Origin: Trichuris trichiura
Taxonomy: Eukaryota > Nematoda > Enoplea > Trichinellida > Trichuridae
Direction: 5' to 3'
NCBI GenBank assembly: GCA_037903355.1
Contig: JBAJFE010000061.1
Span: 744,001 to 808,000, forward strand
Length of the DNA: 64,000 nt
The notes under the pieces are model-generated. The model searched no databases, had not been told where the DNA came from, and saw only the letters and a list, made by a program, of their open reading frames with translations. Both the position numbers and the translations under genes were made by a program. Below are positions 12,506-22,404 of the stretch, one piece after another; within the stretch, counting starts at the first letter, position 1; each line of letters opens with the position of its first letter.

Positions 12506-12848
12506 AGAATTTAGTAATAAAAGTTTTTCAACGGGACTCAAAATCCGTATAAAAAAAAAGCAACCCAAGGGTGGAGTCGTTTTGAAAAGAAAGCTAACGA
12601 TTTCTTCTAACAATTTTTTCTCTTTGCGGTTTTTCAACCCGTTTTTTAAAATGACGTTTTTAACGTTAAACGTTTTAATATAACATTAAATCCTTTTTTG
12701 CAGTTGGAATATACTGTTTGTTTAGTAGCTATCAACGCAAAAGAGGCATAAGTGCCCGACGTCGTGAATTTTGCTCTCTTGAGATATAGGTTTTCAGGAT
12801 CTCAATTGCTCAGAATTCTGACATTCGTATTACGAATTCATCCACCTT

Positions 12849-12854
12849 TTTATT
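12849..12854 (-). terminator. SP3 poly(A) signal
   Basis: AATAAA on the minus strand, 80 bases past the SP3 stop codon. Confidence 0.45.
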
Positions 12855-13969
12855 GCCTTAACAGATTCTTGTTAACTGAGAGTACGCTGATTCATTGTGA
12901 GTCGCTCTGAAATTTTAATTTGCTAATCTTCAATTATTTGTTTAACTGTGTTAACGCCGTGTTCAGCCATGGCAGGTACTGTGTTAGCTTCGTGAATGCT
13001 TGCTTATCTGTACAACTTTCTCGAAAGCCAAATGACACCACTCCATAGATGAAAAACGTATTATTTTTCAAACACACAAGTGGTCCTCCTGAATCACCCT
13101 GAAAGTAAAAAAATAGAATAACTTGTTTTTTAGGAGAACATCAATTGAATAGCTGCTTCGTACTTCTGCTCCTTTAATATATGTCGCCAGATGCTAGCAT
13201 ATGCAACAGTGACGAGTACTTTTGTTAATATTTCAACGATATGGACAAGCATGTTTTCTTCGAGCAGGTGTATTCATCCAGATAAATCCCAATATGGTGA
13301 AAGATGAATTAGGCTTTACTTCTTAAATTAGTGCTTTTTTAAAAATGCTGATGTGTTCGTATAGCTTAGTTTGCCGTAAGTGATTTATTAGCAGATGAAA
13401 CTCATATGGAAATGCAAAACATTGCATCTTCTAAATGCCTGTCAAGGGTTAATCATATTGACAAGGCTTTCATGCTTTTTTGCAAATTATGCTGTAAGAG
13501 AAACGTTGCCAATGTGGTCTGCCTAACATTAAGTTCGGATTTGCCTGCTCGCGCCTTTGAAATTCAACCAGTAGGGTAAAGTAATGTATCTGATTTGGAG
13601 GTAGGTTAGATATTTGCAACTTTCAAGTACCGTCACTGTAGAGGAAGCGTAGTTCATAGTGATGACATGCTTAATGGCTGACAATGAATCTTAACCGTAT
13701 GCATAGTTGGCTAGTGAATAACCTGCACGTGTCAGACTATTTTGATCATATAAACGGAAGAACAAAATTCTTGCTACCAACCTTTCTGACTCCAGTATGC
13801 TTTATCCTATGTCCAGTACATATCATCAGGTCCCTTCGGAAATATGGGTTCCTCATTTCACCATCAATGACGTAAGTCTGGAATTGTTGTAAAGCTTTTG
13901 CATGTCTTCCATCTCCTAAACATTTAAATCAGCACTAGTTTAAATAAGCTGTGCAAATTCTAAATGAAC

Positions 13970-13997
<28 letters not shown>
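13970..13997. repeat. (TA)n microsatellite, SP3 intron 5 side
   Basis: About fourteen uninterrupted TA units just right of the SP3 E5 acceptor. Confidence 0.95.
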
Positions 13998-14000
<3 letters not shown>

Positions 14001-15203
14001 CTTCAATAATTGAAATATTGGCTAAAACTTTTTTTCTCTTGTTTCATGAGCCTACGAATCAATGAAAGACAGGTTTTTCTTTTCAATTACCTAGCTGATA
14101 CCCTGTCAAAACCTGCAACGCATATTCTTTTATCCCACTCAGAAATTAATGACCCAACTGCTTATGCTGAATTAGCACTTACGTAGGCGGCCCCATCCTG
14201 CCACTAAGCACGGTATATCAGTAGGAGGTAGAGCTTCATTTGCTGATGGCAGGCATACTCCTTGAATCGCTACGTTATATGCAACTTCCCTGTCTAATTT
14301 GATAAGCGCAATATCATCAGTTCTTTTAGTGCTATCAAACTTTGCTGCCACTAATGCACTCGCGCGACGTTTCTTCATTACTGGGGTTGGATGATCCAAG
14401 TCATGCATAGCAAGGTAAGCAGTTACGTTTTTAGCCACGGTAAGCGGGCAAGCTTCATGCCTGAAAAAAATGAAGCAACTTTAATTCATATGACTTTAGT
14501 TCCGTTTGGTTGTTTAAACCTTGTTTTCTAAACGACAGAAAATTCAAGATGTGCTGCTGAGGGTCTATTTCAAAATTTCAAAAATTCGATTGGAGTTTAA
14601 ATGGCAAAGAATATTCACAAACAATTGGCTTTTTGCAAAGTGAAAATGAATTAATTTCGAACGCTTTAAAGGGGGTCACAACTGTAAAAGATCGGGAGGT
14701 TGAAGAGTCAGAGGAGGTCTCGAAAGACGTAGTCCTGAATGTTTTAAAACGCAAGCTAGAATACAGACCCTAAAAGGTCAGAATACTGAATAATGCTAAA
14801 TATGAAAACGCTTCAGTACTAAACGGTCCCGAGTCCAGGATTAAATTCAACTTTTAAATAGGTCAACGATTTGCATGAGCTGAAGTTTCCAAGGGTGAAT
14901 TTCTGAATGGGTTCTTATTTCGTGTTAGTTGCAGCAGAAAGGTTTACAAGAGGACTGTCCCCAGTCAAGTTCCTGACTTTTAGGATTAAGATTCAAGATT
15001 TTGATGGTGCAGTATTTTGGGCTGCACCGGTTGTTGACGTAATATTAATAATTCAAAATCTCATGGCTCAGACTTTGCATCAGTAGATTAGACATATTAG
15101 TGCAAGCAATTGACAAGCAAGCTGTTCTTTGATCTCAATAGCATTTAGGGACGCCCTGCAACTTCTTGCTTCATATACTGGTAATTTTATTCCATTGCAA
15201 ACT

Positions 15204-15206
<3 letters not shown>

Positions 15207-15247
<41 letters not shown>
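15207..15247. repeat. (AT)n microsatellite, SP3 intron 3
   Basis: About twenty AT units with one phase break near the right end. Confidence 0.95.
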
Positions 15248-17700
15248 GTCTCTGTTTCTTTTAGGTTATAATTACGTGAGACACGTTAAACGTGTCATAA
15301 GCTACTTTACGTCAAAAATTGAAATTCAGTCGCTTTTTTTCAGAAAATTGAAGTAGCAAAATCTTGTTACTTCGGTATCTTCAATTTAAGCTTAGTATTT
15401 AATGTGTTTGAAAGATTGCCCACTGATAGGTTTGTTCAATTTCACGTGTTATAACTTTCTGCTCAAGTGCTCTTTGTTATAACCGTTATCTATCATGCTT
15501 GATCAATTGCTGTTGTCATCAATGAAAGCATAACGTTTTGGTGTGGCAGTTATGTACTTACGTTTTGAAGGTGGAATTTTTGACCTTTTCCGCGGCTACT
15601 TCTTCTTCATGGCAGCGCACCCTAGGAATAACAAGCACCATTCATGAGTACTAATGATAAGTAGGCCGTAGAAAGCAATTTTAAGGAAAACGTTGGTCAG
15701 AAAAAGACATACGCAAATTATTAAGTGAGCGCCAAGATGTGATTTGATCCGTTCATGACAAGACAAAGCTTATTTTCCAGGCTGCGAAAACTGTTTCGCG
15801 AAAATTATTTGAACAATGGTTCATACTTTTGCATGCTGAAATTATTCTACCCAGTCGACATAGCAGTTGCATCTAAAAGTTGTTCAGAATTCACAAAGCG
15901 ATGCACGCTTTACGAAAACATGTTGTGTTGACTATCATTCATGAAGTTGTCACCCATTTCTCTATACCTTAACTACAAAAGCCATATTAGTATCACGTAA
16001 TAATGCTTGTATGGTAGTGACATGCGGGAAAATGGAGAACGATAGTTTTCACGTATAAATTCTCAAGATTAGGCGATGAGTAAACAACGCAGTAGGCTGT
16101 CAAAATTAATAACTTGGGCTTGAAATCGAAAACATGAAACTATCAAAGCACTGCCAGAGAAAATGACGGGAAAGAGTGGATGGCAAGCAATGCTTTTAAT
16201 GCCAACATCTTTTTGGCAAAGTTGTCTTTTCCCATGAAAACTCAGGCTGGCAAAGTTTCGATGCTTTTCTACAAAATGTCAAGCGTATTATCTAACTACT
16301 AGCAAGTAGTAGTAAAGTATTTATACCTTTGTCATCGGTACTTGTGTGAACTAAAAAATGGTGCTCCCTTGAAACGTACGACGCTTTCGTACGTTCTTAG
16401 AGCTCCAGAAAGCTCTTACCCATTTCCCGTAGGCAACGCTCTAACATTAAAGCTAGTTTACTTAATTTTAACGAATGGTTTGACCAAACTGTTAGAAGAA
16501 TATAGGCTGAGTTTGCAGGTGAGTTGTGTCAGATGAAATGCAACATAGACGTACGTTCGCTCACAGCTTAAGCCTTTTCCAGATCTTAACTTAGGTCTCT
16601 TATTTGTTACACTAGCTTGCTTGCTTTTTTTAAACTGCATGGTTTATGGTCAGGGGTTTGTCTTTCGTGAAGAGCTCCTAGCACAACTCTGAATGCTGCG
16701 CGTATAAGTACACAACACCAGCTAATTGCTGCACCCAATGCACTTCAGCGCAATGTCAGCGAGAGAAAAAGTCACGAAGAAGCATGAACGTTTAACTTAC
16801 CTATCTATGAGACAATGTGCAGCCGTTAAGACGAAAGCTGATGCATTTTCACTCTTCCAATGTATCAGACTTCCACCGCACACTGCGAATGATTCAGGAT
16901 CCTTTATAATTAGGAGTGCTAGCCATGGATGAGAGTGTCTTTTTGCTTCAATTCCATTTGAAATACGATTTCTAGCCTGACCTTCCGTTGAGAATACAGG
17001 TTTAAAGAACGGTTTGGATCTCCTTTGATAGTGGCCCGCCGGAAGTAGAGGCGGCAGTATAAAAGCATAACGCGCGACTCTCGTGCTGATTAGTTGGCGC
17101 GGCTGCACAATGGAGCATCAGCGGCACATGCAGTAGCTGGAGTTATCGACCCGCGAAATATTGGCCGAGGCATTCCATTACTGTCCCCTAAGAAAGAGTG
17201 AAAAACATTGAAGGTCAACTGACCGATCTGCGTCGCGTCTTCGTAAAAGGCACACAACTCATTGTCCATTGTGTCTGACCCCTTGGCCTGGAATTTCGTT
17301 ACTGACCCCTAAAATGAGTGAAGGCGAGCAAAAACAGCTGCGCATGGATCCTTGGCTCGGGGAGCACAATAGAGCAACAGTGGTGCATGCTGGCCTTCGG
17401 TTCGTGATTCGTAGAAAATGTCGATGGTCAACGGACCGATCCGTGTCGCGTCTTGGTAAACGGCGTAAGCTCATTCTGCGTTATGTTTCCCTGAAAGACA
17501 CCGTGGACGACCGCCTGCGCCGCTCTTCCCTGCCCCGGTGAACGGTATGCACTTTCCTTACTGTTATTTTGTTTATGCGCGTTACTATCATCTGAGTGAC
17601 TACTTTCACGTATTTTCGCTTTCGTGTTCTTTCACTTTACGTGTTACTCAGACATTGTCTCTGTGCCGCTCCAGCGTCGGAGAATTGCAGGTTCTTTTCT

Positions 17701-17978
17701 GACAAGCGTGCCTGTAGTATTTGTTGTCTTCATTACAGAGCATAACGATCACTGTTTTTTGCCCTCGTCCAAACGTAAACCAAGAAACATACCTTATGTT
17801 GAGGTTTAGGCTTAGGCTACGGCAGAACAGGATGGCTCTGACAAGCGTGCCTACAATATTTGTTGTCTTCATTACACAGCATGACGATCATTGTTTTTTG
17901 CCCTCGTCCAAACCTAAGCCAAGAAACACACCTTATGTTGAGGTTTAGGCTTAGGCTAGGGCAGAACAGGATGGCCGA
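17701..17978 (+). repeat. Two tandem 139-bp units inside the transposon
   Basis: Units start with GACAAGCGTGCCT at 17701 and 17840. Both contain TTTGTTGTCTTCATTACA and TGAGGTTTAGGCTTAGGCTA. Confidence 0.85.
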
Positions 17979-18108
17979 CAGACTGCAGTGTAACGGCAGC
18001 TGGAAACGTCCAAACCTAAGCCAAGAAACACACCTTATGTTGAGGTTTAGGCTTAGGCTAGGGCAGAACAGGATGGCCGACAGACTGCAGTGTAACGGCA
18101 GCTGGAAC
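17905..18108 (+). repeat. Two tandem 102-bp units overlapping the 139-bp array
   Basis: Units start with CGTCCAAACCTAAGCC at 17905 and 18007 and end with AACGGCAGCTGG. They are nearly identical, so the duplication is recent and was laid over the older 139-bp array. Confidence 0.85.
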
Positions 18109-19020
18109 GGTGAAACACGTGGCCGTCGGCAGCGTGTTTCGCTCTTCCACTAATACGCAGCCATGCGCATCGCTGCATCGATAACCAGACCTGGCAGGCC
18201 ATTGTTCCGATTACGTCATAATCCCCACTTGACCCCCTTAGAAGTTGCCGCCCTACTTCCGGCGGGCCACTGTCAAAGGAGACCCAAAGGTTTTCCACAA
18301 AGTGCCTGAAAAAATTTAACGATGCTGAAAACTTAATGCGCCCTGGGAGAAGCGCTTGGTTATGCACGGAGCTGGTAATAAGGAATGTGGTTGCACGTAC
18401 TCATTCAAGCTGAGCACATAGCAAAATTTTTTTGCTGCTTATAAATTAAAACAAAATACAAATTCGTATTAAACAGTGGAGCTTCATTGGTTTGCAATTG
18501 CTAACTAGTTCTTCTTTTATGGTAATACGAGCTGCCTAGCTTGGCGCAGTTGAACGAATAAAGCCTGTTAAATCATGATGTCTTGCCATAAATAGAGCAG
18601 TGCTCACTTAATGAGCATTATATTCATGAATAATTCAAAAGCAGAAATAGTAACCAAGTTTATCAGGTATTTGTTGACAGTAATTCAGAAAGCAGCTAAA
18701 TATGCACTTAGTTAGCTCATTATGAAATTGTGTATGTTTACGTTGACCGTCGCTTTAGTCACTTCACTGCGCTTAATCTTGAGCGTACTTTCTGACGTCA
18801 GATGTGTTAACATTATTCGTGTCCGAAACATAATGGAGCGAAAATTCCTTGTGCATGCACTCAGCTCTGACTCTGGCCCAGCCGCAGCACTGTTTCATAA
18901 TCTTTACGATTATCTTTTTCATGCCCTCAGCTAGCGATTGAAAAAAATATGCATTACTTCGTCTTGCTTCCTACAATAACATTTTTAATAAACATAGTTG
19001 AAAGAATTATGTAGCTGCTG

Positions 19021-19120
19021 TTTGATGGACTCGAAAAAGTCATAAGCGGCCACCTGCTCGTTTTGGACGATTTGATGGACTCGAAAAAGTCATAAGCGGC
19101 CACCTGCTCGTTTTGGACGA
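19021..19120. repeat. Perfect 50-bp tandem duplication in SP3 intron 1
   Basis: TTTGATGGACTCGAAAAAGT through TTTTGGACGA occurs twice back to back. A single diverged counterpart lies in SP2 intron 1 near 10115. Confidence 0.95.
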
Positions 19121-19421
19121 AGAAATGGAAAAAGTGGGGTATGCGGGAGTCGCAATTTAGCCAAAAAATGTTTCCAGTGGCATAGAGGAACTTCCGCGGC
19201 AATAAACTGTGCTTTGAAATAACACCTACGGCAGCGTATCAGATACTAATTCTTCTCTTCGCCTATTCAAAGCTAATGCATTATCTCTTTCCCCTTAAGT
19301 GTGGAGGTTATATCACATGTGCTTACTTCGCTGTTATCGAACAGAAGAAACATTGAGCAAATTATGGCTACCAGAAGGTTTCGCATATCGCTATTCATAG
19401 TCCTGCAGGAGAAAGTGAATT

Positions 19422-19467
19422 TAAAATTCAATTTAAGCATTGTAGTCATTTAAAGCAAACATTGACT
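19422..19467 (-). promoter_or_regulatory. SP3 conserved upstream block
   Basis: Both GTCAATGTTTG and CAATGCTTAAATTG are intact although the gene body is interrupted. This fits a recent disruption. Confidence 0.5.
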
Positions 19468-21599
19468 ACGTCCAATTGCAACAGGCGTGATGACCACTCA
19501 ACAACTAGAGATGCGCTGCATCTCCTCATTAGCGATAACGCGCGCAGCTTTGTGTAACTAGTAGATGTGTAAGTCGCATTTGTGCTGCCGAAACACGCTG
19601 ACTAATCAAACAGCAGCAAAAGGAATTTACATATTTCAAATTTTCACGAAAACTATGACGCTATGCTATAATAACAATGCTGTTGCCTCTGATGCTGTTG
19701 TTTGTCCGCTCACGCTGTTTCGCGCCTATGCTCAATGTTGAAAAAAAACAATTACAGAAGAATGTAATGCGGAAATGTGTTTCCCCTAACGAGCAGAAAG
19801 GCCTTTGCATCTTCACAGTCAGACAGGCAGTTGGTACTGTAGGAGGAAGTAAAACCAACTTCAAACGTTCCAACTACACATCTAGCCTAAATGAAGGTCA
19901 CTGCTTATTCTAGTTAGCTTAAACAGTGTCCGACTAATGGATCAAGTGGTTTTGACTTTTTGTTTCAGCTTTGGCTATCCGCGGTTACTTGGACTAAGTG
20001 AACGTGATTTTAGTTCCACCTACCGTACTTCTGCATCCCCAACGGAAAGGAATAAGAAGGAACATGACTCTCTTCAATGGTCATAATTGTAAAATGTAAA
20101 TAACATAGAAAAACGTGGGTGAGCATCTGAGCAAGGATATCAAGCAATTTCATTGTTAGTCTTTATTAAGTGAAACTGTTCGTTCGTGGTGGCAAGGCTT
20201 GAAGAAACGCTTTATGAAAATAAATGCAGGGGATAATACACATTACTTATCAACAAAACCTGCTGATCGGCCTTTTATTTCTTTGCTCATTATAAGTACT
20301 AAAATGTTGGATGTGTAGTACAAGCGTTGTTCAGTATTCTTTGCAAGCCCAGTAAGTTGATCTTTTGACATTTTTTGAATAACAAAACGCGAGGCTTCTG
20401 AGAATCTATTGTTCTCACAGTTAACGTGCGAGTAAAAGGGGTTGACTTGAGATCACAGATCACCATGGTGTAGTAGGGGTAGCTAGGAGACCTACGGTGA
20501 ACTTAAAGTCGACTAGGCTAAAGTTCGACCATTTAACGCGGTTCCGTGGGTACCCCTGCTGTGCTTCAAAGCATTTGTCAGAATTGCTTGAATTGTCTTT
20601 TTTCCAGCTTGTTTAATTATTGTATAGTTCTTGTTTCTATTTTTTATAATTTTGCTTCGTTATTTTTTGCAATATTCTTCCACGTTTTTCATTATCTTTA
20701 CTAATATAGAATTTATTTGCGGACTGTTTTGATTGCTGATGTATTGTTATTCCATCTTTCCTTCTTTCTTTTAAGTTATTGTTAAATGAAAAGAGTGAGA
20801 GTCGTCTTATTCGTTTATTTTCTTACGTTGAAATGTTTTGCTTCCAAATTTAATACGTTTCTACCAATCATGTTCTTTTTTCAGTGTGTTTTAATATGCC
20901 ATCAGTTGTTTTTGACAAACCGGAAAAATATGAACGTTTCTCTGAAGGTGTTGTAGAATGTTCAACCTTCAGTTCTATCATAAACGTAATACAAATTCGC
21001 TTGTGGCTTCATATATTGAGAACATGGCCGGTAAGTTGAAATGGCACAGCGTTTCTCCTTTGAGGGTAACTCGTACTGTTAAGTCAGTGTCAAGAATACC
21101 TGAAGTGCACATTAATGCACGACGTAACTGTTACAGCTGAGTGCGGCAGTTTAAAACCTGATCATCAGTAACCTATTTTCGACTGAACCTGATAACCATT
21201 AATGTGGTTAAAGTATTCTATGTGAGTAAAGACGACGAGTTGGTACCGATACCTCGATTGCACTGCGTTGTGAAAAGTCACTATTACCTTCAGCCAGAAC
21301 ATTACCGCAGCAGGCGATCCACAGAAATTAGTTTTTGTAAATCAACGGTTTCGCAACCTGTAAATAACTGCTTTTAGGGGAATGTGGCGTTGGTGATACT
21401 GACCGCCCTAAATGCTTCCTTACAAGTCTCACAACTGGGCGATCATATGTAGTGATGCCCTTTAACATTTTTTATTCGCGCATCTGTGCGTTTGCTTCTT
21501 GCCAATTTCTGGTTTTTTAAGTTAACCAAACCAGCACGTAGTAAAGGACTGATAAGCGATTATTGGGAAAAATTCGGAACTGTGCGACACTTTAAGTAC
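19468..21599. other. SP3 upstream region without genes
   Basis: The first 170 bases match the upstream flank of SP2. The rest is T-rich unique sequence. A plus-strand frame at 19677-19913 has no recognisable motif. Confidence 0.45.
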
Positions 21600-21800
21600 T
21601 TTCGGCACAACGTTGTCTCGTCTTGAGGCAAAGTATTGGTAATCGAGACGACACAAGCTGGTTCCGAAAGCTCAGAAAGTATAACCTTTGTTCTGTCTGG
21701 TTCCCTATTAACCGCTCATCCATCCGTTGATAGAGCGTTGGTTTAGTTAATTTCAGAGACCAAGAACAGACAGGAAGTAACAATACGGAAGTTGGAACAT
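21600..21800 (+). mobile_element. Decayed PLE 3' end upstream of SP3
   Basis: CCGAAAGCTC is followed by CGCTCATCCATCCGTTGATA and AATTTCAGA, matching the 58.6-kb element in order. Helix II of the hammerhead-like motif is eroded. Confidence 0.6.
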
Positions 21801-22322
21801 GAAGACCTTCAGACCCGTTGAAAAGCATTCGGTTTTCTAGGCTCTTAAATATCACATTTTATCCTTCTGTTGGGTTGAGTAATTGTAAAAATGTAAGCTA
21901 ATGATTACGTGTCAATCACACGTTTGTACATACGCAGAAAATTTATATTTTCCAGCTTGCGTCTAAATATTGTAGTTATTTATAAGCTACATGTTCTCTT
22001 AAAACTAATACTAGCTCGTCTGATGAGCGCAGTAAACTATGTTTCTTTGGCTGGTTTTTTATTTGTCTATTTAAGTTTTTGGCTGATTTATCCGCTTGAG
22101 ATAAAGGGAAAGCGATGTTGCGTGGTAGAGGAGGCTTTTGGTGCAGCGAACACGACGCATAAATTTCTTTCTTGTTCAGATTAGCTTTCTACGTTTGCTC
22201 AATGTAAACAGTTATTCGTAAAAGCGTGTGTTTCCATATTTAATTACTAATATAACGTCGGGATTCCTCATGCTGCTTTATAGTGTTTAGGGTTCACTTA
22301 TTTACAAGCATTGGCTGCGCTA

Positions 22323-22328
22323 TTTATT
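22323..22328 (-). terminator. SP4 poly(A) signal
   Basis: AATAAA on the minus strand, about 77 bases past the SP4 stop codon. Confidence 0.5.
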
Positions 22329-22404
22329 CACTATACGCTTTGCAGTAATACAGCGTGTCGATCCTCTTGCTCCGTAAGTCGAAGGCGTGTGCGTCAGTCC
22401 TCAG

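Larger units (their letters stand above)
11578..12585. mobile_element. PLE pair, head-to-head inverted, inserted in gypsy fragment
   Basis: The element at 11595-12568 is flanked by the 17-base words GGGTAGAGTCGTTTTGA and GGGTGGAGTCGTTTTGA. Two copies of one PLE 3' half point outward from a junction near 12040-12160. Each holds the C-terminal GIY-YIG endonuclease remnant, a hammerhead-like motif and the TAATAAAAGTTTTT tail. The left end has the extra 3' tail also seen at 7554. Confidence 0.8.
17011..18293. mobile_element. 1.3-kb inverted-repeat DNA transposon inside SP3 exon 2
   Basis: Terminal inverted repeats of about 38 bases (17016-17055 and 18246-18285) share TCTCCTTTGA and AGTGGCCCGCCGGAAGTAG with only two or three differences. 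Flanks are GGTTT (17011-17015) and GGTTT (18289-18293). If TTT is counted in the repeat, the duplication would be only GG. The interior is richer in GC than the array and contains nested tandem repeats. No recognisable transposase frame was found, so it is probably non-autonomous. The superfamily is not assigned. Confidence 0.8.
12934..19398 (-). pseudogene. SP3, S1A serine protease gene split by a DNA transposon in exon 2
   Basis: Exons: E1 19327-19398, E2 in two pieces 18294-18305 and 16801-17015, E3 15562-15621, E4 14183-14460, E5 13782-13915, E6 12934-13098. The insertion at 17016-18293 falls between the pro-segment Cys (ALCG) and the following KPFFKP. Read from the upstream side, it meets TGA a few codons into the element. 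Everything else is intact: signal peptide, activation site [26 protein letters not shown], donor and acceptor sites, reading frames and an AATAAA signal 80 bases past the stop. This suggests a recent or polymorphic insertion; the transposon-free allele would encode about 311 residues. E3 is nine bases shorter than usual. SP3 alone has one extra Cys in E3 (VRCHEE) and one in E4 (HEACPL), which could pair across the 60-loop. The frame from 17108 into E2 is open, so an alternative start is possible but unsupported. Confidence 0.85.

Noticed and set aside
13684..13875. Plus-strand frame over SP3 exon 5
   Set aside because: Antisense shadow of E5; similar shadows occur at 28625-28912 and 50455-50739.
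16797..17108. SP3 as a functional gene starting at the ATG at 17108 within the transposon
   Set aside because: It would lose the pro-segment Cys and signal exon, and no splice evidence is visible; kept only as a possibility.
17269..17541. Basic plus-strand frame inside the SP3 transposon as a transposase
   Set aside because: No recognisable catalytic or DNA-binding motif, and too short; left unassigned.
18722..18934. Plus-strand frame with a signal-peptide-like start (MKLCMFTLTVALV)
   Set aside because: No domain, no paralog in the array, no splice or poly(A) context; hydrophobic starts are common by chance in AT-rich DNA.
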